Shown: positions 1-8,791, counted from the stretch's first letter. The stretch is 51,687 nucleotides of DNA from Candidatus Hydrogenedentota bacterium (GCA_024278275.1 JAJRTN010000180.1:1-51687), one strand, 5' to 3'. The notes: generated by a model from the sequence alone, not told the origin. Numbers and translations: made by a program.

Positions 1-1
1 A

Positions 2-43
2 TTAAGTATAGCATATGTTATATACGCTATACTTAAAAGTCAA
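2..43 (-). promoter_or_regulatory. leftward sigma70-like promoter overlapping a palindromic operator
   Basis: On the minus strand TTGACT (complement of 38-43) lies 17 bp from TAACAT (complement of 15-20). The spacer and -10 sit inside an 11-bp perfect inverted repeat, TTAAGTATAGC at 2-12 and its complement at 26-36. A palindrome over the core promoter is typical of an autorepressed helix-turn-helix or antitoxin gene. That gene would lie left of the window, so its nature cannot be checked here. Confidence 0.5.
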
Positions 44-50
44 GAAGAAA

Positions 51-67
51 GCCCGGCAAAGCCGGGC
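51..67 (-). terminator. short GC hairpin followed by a T-rich run on the minus strand
   Basis: GCCCGGC-AAA-GCCGGGC is a perfect 7-bp stem. Read leftwards it is followed by TTTCTTCTT, so it would act as a terminator for leftward transcription. No minus-strand gene is visible immediately to its right, so it may be left over from a lost gene or insulate the promoter at 15-43. Confidence 0.45.
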
Positions 68-261
68 AGATGAAAGGGGTGGCAGTCTCTTGCGGCAGAG
101 GGTTAGCCTAAACTACACTTTGCAAACACCCTCTTAGGGCTATGGAAATCGCGGATTCTCAAAGGCAATCTCCACGAAGCCAAACGTGCGGCATCGGAGG
201 CACTGGGGGAGGCTCAACTCGCAACGCAAGATGCCGAGTCCCGTTTCCTGCCCGCCAAAAG

Positions 262-405
262 GTGAAGGTCGACGTGGATTTCCACCCGCAAGACTGGGCC
301 CTGGGTCTCGACGAGGTGATGCGCCTGGTGCAATTCTACAATTTTGAAGGCATCGCCGCCTGCGAGGGGAGCGAAGATGGCTACTGTTCCGGCGCGCGTG
401 AAGGC
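262..405 (+). pseudogene. C-terminal remnant of a surface protein with a dockerin-like segment
   Basis: The frame containing 262-393 encodes a segment with PQDWALGLDEVMRLVQFYN followed by SEDGYC. This resembles the EF-hand/dockerin-like tail (PQDW, S/DELLRxxQFYN, EDGYxxG) that I recall from large secreted proteins of Hydrogenedentota and related bacteria. No signal peptide or upstream domain is present. The open frame runs back only to 142 and forward into the 136-bp repeat array. I read it as the broken end of a larger gene, truncated where the repeats begin. It could also be chance resemblance; only about 45 residues carry the signal. Confidence 0.4.
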
Positions 406-414
406 GGGACACCG

Positions 415-1095
415 CCCATGGTAGGGGCAAGCTCCCGCTTGCCCGTTCGGCAAGCGTGCTGCGCGGATGGAATGAGCAGAAGAACCCCGGAGATAAAGGT
501 CCCGTTCCATTTACGGTCATGCGGGAGCATGACCCTACCAGCAGGATCGCCCCATGGTAGGGGCAAGCTCCCGCTTGCCCGTTTGGCAAGCGTGCTGCGC
601 GGATGGAATGGGAAGTGAAACCACGGACGGGGAGATCCTGTTCCACATACGGTCATGCGGGAGCATGACCCTACCAGCAGGATCGCCCCAGGGTAGGGGC
701 AAGCTCCCGCTTGCCCGTTCGGCAAGCGTGCTGCGCGGATGGAATGAACAGAAGAATCACGGAGACAAAGATCCCGTTCCATTTACGGTCATGCGGGAGC
801 ATGACCCTACCAGCAGGATCGCCCCGGGGTAGGGGCAAGCTCCCGCTTGCCCGTTCGGTAAGCGTGCTGCGCGGATGGAATGAGCAGAAGAACCCCGGAG
901 ATAAAGATCCCGTTCCATTTACGGTCATGCAGGAGCATGACCCTACCAGCAGGATCGCCCCATGGTAGGGGCAAGCTCCCGCTTGCCCGTTCGGTAAGCG
1001 TGCTGCGCGGATGGAATGAACAGAAGAACCCTGGAGATAAAGGTCCCGTTCCATTTACGGTCATGCGGGAGCATGACCCTACCGACAGGACCCAA
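415..1095. repeat. five tandem copies of a 136-bp repeat with paired hairpins
   Basis: The string GTAGGGGCAAGCTCCCGC begins at 421, 557, 693, 829 and 965, an exact 136-bp period. Each unit holds two perfect 8-bp-stem hairpins: GGGCAAGC-TCCC-GCTTGCCC (425-444 in copy 1) and GGTCATGC-GGGA-GCATGACC (515-534). The two loops are complementary. Copies differ by a few point changes, and the last diverges just before the Shine-Dalgarno of the gene at 1107. Open frames in all directions across the array are by-products of the repeat; I see no gene in it. Confidence 0.9.
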
Positions 1096-1106
1096 GGAGT
1101 CACCCC

Positions 1107-1997
1107 ATGCTGTCCACATTCGTCATGATGTGCATTGCCGCGTCACAGCCGGTTACCGCCGAGATCGTTGGAGACCAAGTGGTGGTCACCGTGAATGGCG
1201 TCGAGTTCACGCGCTACAAGGCCCACGGCGACCCGGGTTATGAGTCACAGAAATACCCGTACTTCTACCCCGTGAACGGCCCGGTGTCGGGGAAATCGGT
1301 GACGACCGAAACGACGCAACCCTACCCGCATCATCACTCGCTGTTCTTTGGATGCGACCGGGTGAATGGCGGGAACTACTGGCAAGGGCGCAATGATGCC
1401 GGACAAATCATCTCGCAGGGTCCACGTATCATCGAGGCAAAAGGTTCGCGGGTGGTCTTCGAGGATACCTGCCTGTGGCGGAAACCGGGGGAGGCTCCCA
1501 TCATCCGCGACACGCGGACCGTCACCATCACCGCCCCGTCATCCAAGCGGCGCATCATCGACTTTGACATCTCCCTGGAGATGCTCACCAACGTGACCTT
1601 CCTCAACACCAACCACGCCCTGTTCAGCGCGCGCGTCGTGCCTGCTCTAAGCGTGAAGGAAGGGGGCACACTGGTCAATGCCGCCGGGCAGTCGGGCGAG
1701 AAAGCCACCTTCGGCCAAAAGAGTCCGTGGATGGACTACAGCGGTACGCGCGACGGGGTTGCGGAAGGCATCGCCATTTTTCAGCACCCCGACAACCCCG
1801 GCTACCCTTTCCGCTGGTTTACGCGGGATTACGGATTCTTTTCTCCCACGCCCATGCAATGGCTCGACGGCGGGCAACTGGATCTCCCCAAGGGCGAAAG
1901 GGTTCGGCTTCGCTACCGCGTTCTCGTCCACGCGGGAGACGCCAGGGAGGCGGACATGGTGAAGGCGTTTGATGCCTACGCGGGAAAAGGGTTATAA
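1107..1997 (+). CDS. exported DUF6807 (PmoA-domain) family protein
   Basis: A 296-aa protein with a short signal peptide (hydrophobic residues 1-18, likely cleavage after VTA). It has the features of DUF6807, a family often labelled methane oxygenase PmoA although unrelated to membrane-bound methane monooxygenase. Visible family traits are HGDPGYESQKYPYFYPV near residue 40, the histidine-rich YPHHHSLFFGCDRVNG near residue 75, and GIAIFQHPDNPGYPFRWFTRDYG near 220. Members are common in Planctomycetes and Bacteroidetes polysaccharide-utilisation regions and their function is unknown. AAGGAG at 1094-1099 sits 7 nt before the ATG, supporting this start. Upstream lies only the 136-bp repeat array, so its promoter is inside or between repeats. 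An ABC exporter follows 80 bp downstream. Confidence 0.8.
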   Translation: MLSTFVMMCIAASQPVTAEIVGDQVVVTVNGVEFTRYKAHGDPGYESQKYPYFYPVNGPVSGKSVTTETTQPYPHHHSLFFGCDRVNGGNYWQGRNDAGQIISQGPRIIEAKGSRVVFEDTCLWRKPGEAPIIRDTRTVTITAPSSKRRIIDFDISLEMLTNVTFLNTNHALFSARVVPALSVKEGGTLVNAAGQSGEKATFGQKSPWMDYSGTRDGVAEGIAIFQHPDNPGYPFRWFTRDYGFFSPTPMQWLDGGQLDLPKGERVRLRYRVLVHAGDAREADMVKAFDAYAGKGL

Positions 1998-2077
1998 CGC
2001 GCCGGAGAGGTGCCGGGCGCACGGTCAGATCGCCTGCCCGTGCTGTCGCGCCGGTCCTTTTCAGGCAGGAGGCACGC

Positions 2078-2773
2078 ATGACTACGGCGAACACGATCCT
2101 GGAACTGGAGGCGGTCACCAAGGCGTATGCCGGGCCGGCCGGATCCACGCCCGTACTCAAGGGCGTTGATCTTGCCGTTGAGGCGGGTGAAACGGTGGCC
2201 ATCGTGGGACCCTCGGGCTGCGGCAAGAGCACCCTGCTCAACATGGCGGGCACCCTCGATCAGCCCGACGGCGGGCGCGTCACCTTTCGCGGCAAAAGCC
2301 TGCCCGGCATGACGCCGAAAGAAGCCGCACGATTCCGGAACAACGAGATCGGCTTTGTCTTTCAGCTTCATCACCTGCTCCCGCAGTGCAGCGTGCTGGA
2401 GAACGTGCTGGTACCCACCCTGGTACACACCGGGGGGGAGGACGCCCCGGAACGGGCCCGTCAACTGCTCGACCGCGTGGGCCTGTCGGACCGCCTCGAC
2501 TACCGGCCCGGTCAATTGTCGGGTGGCGAACGGCAGCGTGTGGCCGTGGCGCGGGCGCTCATCAACCGGCCCGCTCTCCTCCTCGCGGATGAGCCCACCG
2601 GTTCGCTGAGTCCCGAAGGGGCCATGGATCTGACGCGGTTGATGATCGCGTTGAACCGGGAAGACGCGCTCACGCTGGTGGTGGTGACCCACAGCCAGGA
2701 GGTCGCCGCGCACATGGGACGGGTGGTCGAATTGCGCGACGGCGTGCTGCGGCCCCGCGAGACGCGGCCATGA
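2078..2773 (+). CDS. ABC transporter ATP-binding protein, LolD/MacB type
   Basis: A 231-aa ATPase with all standard motifs in order: Walker A GPSGCGKST (about residues 44-52), Q-loop FVFQLHHLLP (about 93-102), signature LSGGERQR (about 147-154), Walker B LLLADEPTG (about 167) and switch histidine in VVVTHSQE (about 202). The short single-domain form and the N-terminal pattern LELEAVTKAYAGPAG match the LolD/MacB/FtsE group that powers FtsX-type permeases. AGGAGG lies just upstream of the ATG. It overlaps the permease by 4 bp (ATGA), so the two are translationally coupled. Its role is to drive a mechanotransmission-type exporter or extractor of lipoproteins or peptides; the substrate is unknown. 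Confidence 0.92.
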   Translation: MTTANTILELEAVTKAYAGPAGSTPVLKGVDLAVEAGETVAIVGPSGCGKSTLLNMAGTLDQPDGGRVTFRGKSLPGMTPKEAARFRNNEIGFVFQLHHLLPQCSVLENVLVPTLVHTGGEDAPERARQLLDRVGLSDRLDYRPGQLSGGERQRVAVARALINRPALLLADEPTGSLSPEGAMDLTRLMIALNREDALTLVVVTHSQEVAAHMGRVVELRDGVLRPRETRP

Positions 2774-5700
2774 ACCGGCTTCGCCTGATACGCCGGAGCA
2801 TGGGCTATTACCGGCGCATGCACCTGGGGGTTTTCGCGGGCGCCGTGGTGGGTGCGGCGGTGTTGACGGGCGCCCTGCTGGTGGGGGATTCCGTGGACGC
2901 TTCGCTCCGGGGCATCGCCCTGGCCCGGCTGGGCGACACGGCCCATGCCCTTGACACGCGCAAGCAGTATTTTCGGGAAGAACTCGGCGAACGACTGTCC
3001 ATGCGCATGGGCCACACGATCCCTTCGGTGCTCCGCTTGCGGGGGATGGCCCTGGCCGAGCCGCCCGCCGTGCCCGAACGGCGTCAGGCCAACCGCGTGC
3101 AGGTGCTGGGGGTCGGAAAAGACTTCTGGACACTTGCGGGCGGAGGGGACGGAATCCCTGCCTCACCGGGTCCCGCCGCTGTCATCAACACGCATCTGGC
3201 GCAACGGCTGGGTGTTGGCGCCGGTGACGAGATTGCATTGCGCATCGAGATCCCCGACCGCATGTCACGGGACGCGCCCCTGTCGGCACGGGACGAGGAC
3301 CGGTCGATCCGCGTGCGGCTCACCGTTGAACGGGTGGCGCCGGATCGCGGTTTGGGGCGCTTCAGCCTGGCCACCGACCAGACCGCGCCCTACAATGTGT
3401 TTTTGCCGCGAGCGTGGCTCCAGGAGCAGGTGCGTCTGCCGGGCGAAGTGAACCTGTTGCTGGCGGGTACCGCGGTCGAGGCGGAAAAGCTCGCCCATAC
3501 GCTGCGGGACGAATGGTCGCCGGCGGACGTGGGGCTTCATGTCCGCGGTAAGGTGCTGGAATCGGATCGCGTTTTCCTGGGCGGTCCCGTGGCGAAGGCC
3601 GCCCTGACCCTGCCGAATGCCACCGGCACCCTGGCCTACCTTGTGAACACCATCAGCAGGGACGGGAAGCGAACGCCCTATTCCTTCATGGTGGCCGGGG
3701 CGACACCGAAGGGCATGGACGATGATGAAATCATCATCAGCGAATGGCTGTCCGGGCAGATCAGCGCTTCCGTGGGCGACACGGTGACGGTGGCCTATTC
3801 CGTGCTGCTGCCCGACAACCGCTACGAAGAACGAAAACGGGACTTCACGGTACGCGGCATCGCGTCCATGGATGCCATGATCGAGGCACGAAAACTGGTA
3901 CCCTCGTTCCCGGGCCTGGAGGATGTGGAGAATTGCGCGGACTGGGACGTGGGCCTGCCCATGGACGAGGAACTCCTCGCCGACAAGGCGAACGAGGCCT
4001 ACTGGGACGCCTACCACACGACGCCGAAGGCCCTGGTGACCCTCGCGGCGGGCCAGGCCATGTGGTCAAACCGTTTCGGCAGCCTGACGGCGGTCCGCTT
4101 CGCGGGGAAGAACGATACGCCGGACGCCATCCTGGCCGGGCTGAAGGACGCCCTGGATCCGGCGGCGGTGGGGCTCGTGTTCCGCCCCGTGCGGGAGGAG
4201 GCCCTGACCGCCGTGTCCCGGGCCATCGATTTCGGGGGACTTTTTCTCGGCATGAGTTTCTTCCTGATCCTCTCCGCCTTCCTGTTGACGGGACTGCTCT
4301 TCGTCCTGGGCGCGCAATACCGGGCCGGGGAAATGGGCATCCTGCTGGCCCTGGGCTTCACCCCGGCGCAGGCCCGCCGTCAGCTTCTCGCGGAGGCCGG
4401 CCTGGTGGCCGTGGCGGGTGGCGCGACCGGGGCGTTGGCCGGATGCGGCTACACGTGGGCGCTTATCCAGGGCCTGGCGCATTACTGGCAGAGCGCGGTG
4501 GCCCATTCCCCCATCCTCTTCCACGTGACACCCGGCACGCTGCTCACGGGCGCGGTGGCCAGCTCTCTCGCGGCCCTCTTCGCCATGGTGACGGCCACCT
4601 GGCGCCAGGTGCGCCTTCCCGCCCGCCAGTTGCTCACTCTGGACTTCGCCTCAACCTCGCCGGGCCGGGAACGTTTCCCCCGGGCCGGCCTGTGGTTTCC
4701 GCTGCTGGGACTGGCCTTCGCCTGCGTGTCGGCGGTCTGCCTCGCGCTGTACGCCACGGGCAGCATCGTGGAGCCCTTCTTCGGTGTGGGTGCGCTCGTG
4801 TTGCTTTCCGGCTTGGGCCTGTGCCGGCATGCGCTCTGTGTGCTGGGTGCGGGAAGCAGCGCGCGCCATCCCACGCTCTTCCGGCTGGCCCTGCAAAACA
4901 TGGCACGCCGCCGGGCGCGCAGCCTGAGCGTTATCGTCTTGCTGGCGAGCGGTTGTTTCCTCGTTTTCGCGGTATCGGCCATGAAGGAAGACCTGACGAA
5001 AGGCGCCCATCGGCGCGCGTCGGGCACCGGCGGCTTCGCCCTCTTCGGGGAATCCACGCTGAGCCTGCTCGAAGCGCCCTCGGACACGGCCGTGGGCATC
5101 AAGGTGCGTGATGGCGACGACGCGAGTTGCCTTAACCTCAACCACGCCATGACCCCGCGCCTCCTGGGCGTCAACGGGACGGAACTGGCATCCCGCGGCG
5201 CTTTCGCGTCCCGGGAGCAGGCGAAGGCGCTGTGGTCGCTGCTGGATCTCGACCTGCCCGACGGGGTCATCCCCGCGCTGGTGGGCGACAGCGACACCGC
5301 CATGTGGGGCCTGAAGGCGAAAATGGGCGTGGAAAACGGCGACGAGCTGACCTACCTCGACGACCGGGGCGAAAGCTTCCGGGTGCGCCTGGTGGCATCG
5401 CTCCCCATGCGGCTCTCCGTGTTCCAGGGCACGATCCTCATTGCCGACCAGTACTTCACGGAACGCTTCCCCTCGGAGGCGGGTTACCGCATGTTCCTCA
5501 TCGACGCGCCGCCCGGCGAGGCCGCCACGGTGGCACGGTCGCTCAACCGGCGATTCGAGCGGGAAGGGATCGAGGTCATCCCCAGCGTGAAGCGTCTTGC
5601 ACGGTTTTACGCGGTGGAGAGCACCTACCTCGGCATGTTCCTGGTGCTGGGCGGACTGGGGGTCTTGCTGGGCACGGTCGGCATGGGCATCGTGACCCTT

Positions 5701-6003
5701 CGCAACCTGCTGGAGCGGCGGGGTGAAATTGCCATGCTTCGCGCCGTGGGATACAATACGGTCTCGATCCGCCGTCTTCTCCTCATGGAGCACGGCATGT
5801 TGGCGGCCATGGGCCTGGCGCTGGGTGTTATCGCCGCGGCGGTGGCCATGATTCCCGCAATCGCCTCGGCCTCCTCCGGTGTGGCGCTTGGCCTACAGCT
5901 TCAATTGCTGGCGGGTATCGCCCTGTGCGCGGCAGGCTGCATTGCCTTGGCCCTGCGCGCCGCCCGGCCGGGGCGGGACTTGTCCGCACTGAGAAATGAA
6001 TAA
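2770..6003 (+). CDS. large FtsX-family ABC transporter permease
   Basis: A 1077-aa inner-membrane protein. A first membrane helix lies near residues 19-40, then a large extracytoplasmic region of about 440 residues. A first FtsX domain with several helices spans roughly 485-620, followed by further helices near 640-745, a second extracytoplasmic region, and a second FtsX domain near 955-1065 (GGLGVLLGTVGMGIVTLRNL, then RRGEIAMLRAVGY). The first FtsX domain carries the matching RAGEMGILLALGFTPAQ coupling segment. This duplicated-FtsX architecture belongs to the type VII ABC superfamily, which moves lipoproteins, peptides or surfactants rather than passing solutes through a channel. No MacA-like adaptor or TolC is nearby. 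The downstream inverted repeat with a T-run suggests the operon ends here. Confidence 0.88.
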   Translation: MNRLRLIRRSMGYYRRMHLGVFAGAVVGAAVLTGALLVGDSVDASLRGIALARLGDTAHALDTRKQYFREELGERLSMRMGHTIPSVLRLRGMALAEPPAVPERRQANRVQVLGVGKDFWTLAGGGDGIPASPGPAAVINTHLAQRLGVGAGDEIALRIEIPDRMSRDAPLSARDEDRSIRVRLTVERVAPDRGLGRFSLATDQTAPYNVFLPRAWLQEQVRLPGEVNLLLAGTAVEAEKLAHTLRDEWSPADVGLHVRGKVLESDRVFLGGPVAKAALTLPNATGTLAYLVNTISRDGKRTPYSFMVAGATPKGMDDDEIIISEWLSGQISASVGDTVTVAYSVLLPDNRYEERKRDFTVRGIASMDAMIEARKLVPSFPGLEDVENCADWDVGLPMDEELLADKANEAYWDAYHTTPKALVTLAAGQAMWSNRFGSLTAVRFAGKNDTPDAILAGLKDALDPAAVGLVFRPVREEALTAVSRAIDFGGLFLGMSFFLILSAFLLTGLLFVLGAQYRAGEMGILLALGFTPAQARRQLLAEAGLVAVAGGATGALAGCGYTWALIQGLAHYWQSAVAHSPILFHVTPGTLLTGAVASSLAALFAMVTATWRQVRLPARQLLTLDFASTSPGRERFPRAGLWFPLLGLAFACVSAVCLALYATGSIVEPFFGVGALVLLSGLGLCRHALCVLGAGSSARHPTLFRLALQNMARRRARSLSVIVLLASGCFLVFAVSAMKEDLTKGAHRRASGTGGFALFGESTLSLLEAPSDTAVGIKVRDGDDASCLNLNHAMTPRLLGVNGTELASRGAFASREQAKALWSLLDLDLPDGVIPALVGDSDTAMWGLKAKMGVENGDELTYLDDRGESFRVRLVASLPMRLSVFQGTILIADQYFTERFPSEAGYRMFLIDAPPGEAATVARSLNRRFEREGIEVIPSVKRLARFYAVESTYLGMFLVLGGLGVLLGTVGMGIVTLRNLLERRGEIAMLRAVGYNTVSIRRLLLMEHGMLAAMGLALGVIAAAVAMIPAIASASSGVALGLQLQLLAGIALCAAGCIALALRAARPGRDLSALRNE

Positions 6004-6019
6004 AACACAAGGGGTTGTT

Positions 6020-6091
6020 GGACAGGATTACAGGATGGACTGGATGGGCCGTTTTCTTCATCCCGTCGATCCTGTTATCCTGTCCGTTTTT
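6020..6091 (+). terminator. long imperfect hairpin followed by a T-run
   Basis: GGACAGGATTACAGGAT (6020-6036) is complementary at 16 of 17 positions to 6069-6085, with further pairing inside the loop. The sequence then reads GTTTTTC. It lies 17 bp after the permease stop and fits a rho-independent terminator. Strings like ACAGGATTACAGGATG are also scattered repeats in related genomes, so the terminator may derive from one. The rest of the 6004-6301 gap holds only a possible promoter (TTGGCG 6251-6256, 18 bp, TACTAA 6275-6280). Confidence 0.6.
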
Positions 6092-6301
6092 CACCCCCAA
6101 ACGCCTCCAAAAGGATCCCAATAGAAGGCGGTCACCGGGTGTAGGCGTCATATCATGCTGAAAGGATTGTGTTCACGGTAACCGCCGGTGGTTTGAGGCC
6201 TGTCGGCTTCACCGCCGAGGGCGGCGGCGCCACATCCAAGAGAATACACATTGGCGAATCAGGCCGTAAACGCTTACTAACCGATTAAGAAAAAGAGCCC
6301 C

Positions 6302-7774
6302 ATGTTCAAAGGCGTCAACATACCCGACCTCAGCGGGAACCGAAAGGCCAACATGCTGGCCATCGGGTCCGCCGTGGCGGTCAGCGCCGTGGCGGCGCTC
6401 ACCGCCCTGGCGCTGTGGCTGGGCAGCGGTCCCTCCGTGGCGGTGTACACTTGCGAGCCCGGCCAGGACGGCCGGCCCGAGGGACTCGATGCACTGGGCG
6501 GCCCCATCGACATGTCCGGTGTCTTTGAGCGTTTTGGTGACGTTGCGCCCGAGATGCCCGGGGCATGGGTCCGCTTCCGGGGCGGGGATTCCCGCAATAT
6601 CGTCGAGGACGGCCCGCCCCTGGCCAATGCCTGGCCCGAAACCGGCCTCCCGATCCTGTGGTCGGTTGAACTGGGGGATGGCTATGCGGCCGCGGCGGTA
6701 TTGGACAGCCGGGTGTATGTCCTGGACTACGATCCCAAAAGGCGGGCGGACGTCTTGCGCTGCCTGGCGCTCGCGGACGGCACGGAACTCTGGCGGCGTG
6801 CTTACGAGGTGACGGTCAAGCGGAATCACGGCATGTCCCGCACCATTCCGGCGGTGACGGAAAAATACATCGTGACCATCGGTCCGCGATGCCACGTGGT
6901 GTGTCTCGACACGGCCACGGGCGATTTTCGCTGGGGTATCGACCTTCAACGGGACTACGGGACCGCGGAACCCCTGTGGTATACTGGGCAGTGTCCGATC
7001 ATCGAGGGCGGGCGCGCGATTATTGCCCCGTGCGGCGAGGAGGTGTTGATGATGGCGGTGACGTGCGAAACGGGGGAGGTGGCATGGTCCACGCCCAATA
7101 CGCACGGCTGGAATATGTCCCACTCCTCGATTATCCCCATGACCCTCCTCGGCAAGAAAACCTATGTTTACTGCGCCCTGGGAGGCATCGCGGGCGTTTC
7201 GGCGGAAGCGCAGGACGCGGGCGCGCTGCTTTGGGAACGCCCCTGGGACGCCAAGGTAGTGGCTCCCTCGCCGGTGCAGGTGGGCGACGACAAGATCTTC
7301 ATGACCGCCGGGTACGGCAAGGGCAGCATGATGCTCCAACTCAGCCGCGACGGTGACGACTGGACCGTTGAGACGCTGTATGAGCGGGTGCCGAAGGAGG
7401 GCCTTTCCTGCGAACAGCAGACGCCCCTCTACCATGATGGCCTGCTTTACGGGATCATGCCGAAAGATGCCGGCGGGCTGAAGGGCCAGTTCGTCTGCTA
7501 CCGGCCCGGCGGGGAACTGGTCTGGTCGAGCGGCCAAGACAACCGTTACGGACTGGGGCCGTTCATGCTGGCGGACAACAAGTTTTTCATCCTGGACGAC
7601 GAGGGTGAACTCACCCTGCTCGACGCCACGGCGGCGGGCTTTGCCCCCCTGGCAAAAGCGGAAGTACTCGACGGGCATGATGCGTGGGGGCCCCTGGCCC
7701 TGGCGGGAACGCGCCTGCTGCTGCGCGACTTGGGAAAAATGGTCTGTATTGACGTGGGCGCGAAAAATGAATAG
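6302..7774 (+). CDS. membrane-anchored PQQ-like beta-propeller protein
   Basis: A 490-aa protein with one N-terminal membrane helix (about residues 18-41) and a long extracytoplasmic beta-propeller. PQQ-type blade strands are visible, for example TGLPILWSVELGDGYAAAAV, LADGTELWRRAYEV, CLDTATGDFRWGIDL and CETGEVAWSTPNTHGW. The stretch WVRFRGGDSRN before the first blade resembles the FRG motif of the propeller proteins at 10818 and 19249. There is no cytochrome c motif and no clear PQQ-dehydrogenase active site, so the domain may be structural or bind another ligand. It starts the six-gene redox cluster ending at 12677. The next start lies within 25 bp, so co-transcription is likely. Confidence 0.82.
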   Translation: MFKGVNIPDLSGNRKANMLAIGSAVAVSAVAALTALALWLGSGPSVAVYTCEPGQDGRPEGLDALGGPIDMSGVFERFGDVAPEMPGAWVRFRGGDSRNIVEDGPPLANAWPETGLPILWSVELGDGYAAAAVLDSRVYVLDYDPKRRADVLRCLALADGTELWRRAYEVTVKRNHGMSRTIPAVTEKYIVTIGPRCHVVCLDTATGDFRWGIDLQRDYGTAEPLWYTGQCPIIEGGRAIIAPCGEEVLMMAVTCETGEVAWSTPNTHGWNMSHSSIIPMTLLGKKTYVYCALGGIAGVSAEAQDAGALLWERPWDAKVVAPSPVQVGDDKIFMTAGYGKGSMMLQLSRDGDDWTVETLYERVPKEGLSCEQQTPLYHDGLLYGIMPKDAGGLKGQFVCYRPGGELVWSSGQDNRYGLGPFMLADNKFFILDDEGELTLLDATAAGFAPLAKAEVLDGHDAWGPLALAGTRLLLRDLGKMVCIDVGAKNE

Positions 7775-7798
7775 GGAATGGGGGAAGGAAAGGCAGAC

Positions 7799-8791
7799 AT
7801 GAAAGAGCCGGTACGGAGACTGAAGCGCCCCTGGCTGGTGTACGTGTGCGTCGCCGCCATTGCGGTCGTCTATTTCGGCCTGCTCGCGAAGAATCGTCAC
7901 CCCGAGCCGGGCGCCAACCTTCGTTATGATGTGTCCGATTACCGGCAGGTCGACACCGTGGAAACGCGTTTCGTGGAGACCGGCCGTATCAAGCTTGCCG
8001 TAGAAGATGCCCGGGCGATGACCGTCCTTGCGGCGGGAGGGTTGATGGTGGGCGGCAAAAACGTGGTGGCCCTCTATGATGAGGGCGGCCGGGAAGTGTC
8101 GCGTTTCTCCATCAAAGGCACCCCGACCAGTATAACGCAAGCCCCCGGCGGGGAAGTGCTCATCGCCCTGCGCGACCACGTCGCCACCTTCGATCTCCAC
8201 GGAACGATGAAGAAAACCTGGGATTCCCTCGGCGAAAGGGCATATCTCACTTCCATGGCCGCGGATGAGGAGAACGTTTACGTGGCCGACGCGGGGAACC
8301 GGGTGGTGTATCGCTTCGACCGGTCGGGCCGTCTGCTGAACCGCATCGGCGAGGCGGATCCGGCCCGTGATATCCGCGGGCTGGTGGTACCCAGCCCCTA
8401 TTTCGATGTCGCCCTCGATGGGGAGGGTATGCTTTGGGTGGTGAATCCGGGAGAACTGGGACTGGAAAATTACCGCCCCAACGGCGACCTCATCACGTCG
8501 TGGTATAAACCTTCCATGAAACTGGAGGGTTTTTGTGGCTGCTGCAATCCTTCCCACATCGCCTTCACACCGGCGGGAAGCCTGGTGACCTGCGAGAAGG
8601 GGTTGGTTCGGGTCAAGATTTACGATGTGACCTCCGGGGAGTTTCAGGAACTGGTGGCGGGCTCGGAGCTGTTTCCGAAGGAACAGGCCGTGCGTGATCT
8701 CGCCGTGGACACGCGGGGCCGTATCCTGGTGCTGGATCCACGCCACGATGCCGTGCGAATCTTCGAGGTAAAGGAGAAGACCGATGGGTAA
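7799..8791 (+). CDS. membrane-anchored NHL-type beta-propeller protein
   Basis: A 330-aa protein with an N-terminal helix (VYVCVAAIAVVYFGLLA, about residues 12-30) and an exported six-blade-like propeller. Blades contain NHL-style turns such as VYVADAGNRVVYRFDRSGR, LWVVNPGELGLENYRPNGD and ILVLDPRHDAVRIFEV. A cysteine cluster, FCGCCNPSH near residue 245, is unusual for an NHL propeller and could bind metal or form a disulfide with cluster partners. I chose ATG 7799 because GGAAGGAAAGG precedes it at good spacing; an in-frame ATG at 7778 would add seven residues. It overlaps the next gene by 8 bp. Likely a periplasmic scaffold for the ferredoxin proteins downstream; this is inferred from gene order. 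Confidence 0.78.
   Translation: MKEPVRRLKRPWLVYVCVAAIAVVYFGLLAKNRHPEPGANLRYDVSDYRQVDTVETRFVETGRIKLAVEDARAMTVLAAGGLMVGGKNVVALYDEGGREVSRFSIKGTPTSITQAPGGEVLIALRDHVATFDLHGTMKKTWDSLGERAYLTSMAADEENVYVADAGNRVVYRFDRSGRLLNRIGEADPARDIRGLVVPSPYFDVALDGEGMLWVVNPGELGLENYRPNGDLITSWYKPSMKLEGFCGCCNPSHIAFTPAGSLVTCEKGLVRVKIYDVTSGEFQELVAGSELFPKEQAVRDLAVDTRGRILVLDPRHDAVRIFEVKEKTDG

Noticed and set aside
415-1095. CRISPR array
   Set aside because: The whole 136-bp unit repeats, with no unique spacers and no cas genes.
140-1103. Overlapping 75- to 170-codon frames on both strands of the repeat array
   Set aside because: They share repeated peptides such as SRLPVRQACCADGM that come from the 136-bp unit; no start sites or families are recognisable.
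1107-1997. Methane monooxygenase subunit
   Set aside because: The PmoA label belongs to DUF6807. The protein is a small exported soluble one with no membrane helices and no pmoB or pmoC neighbours.
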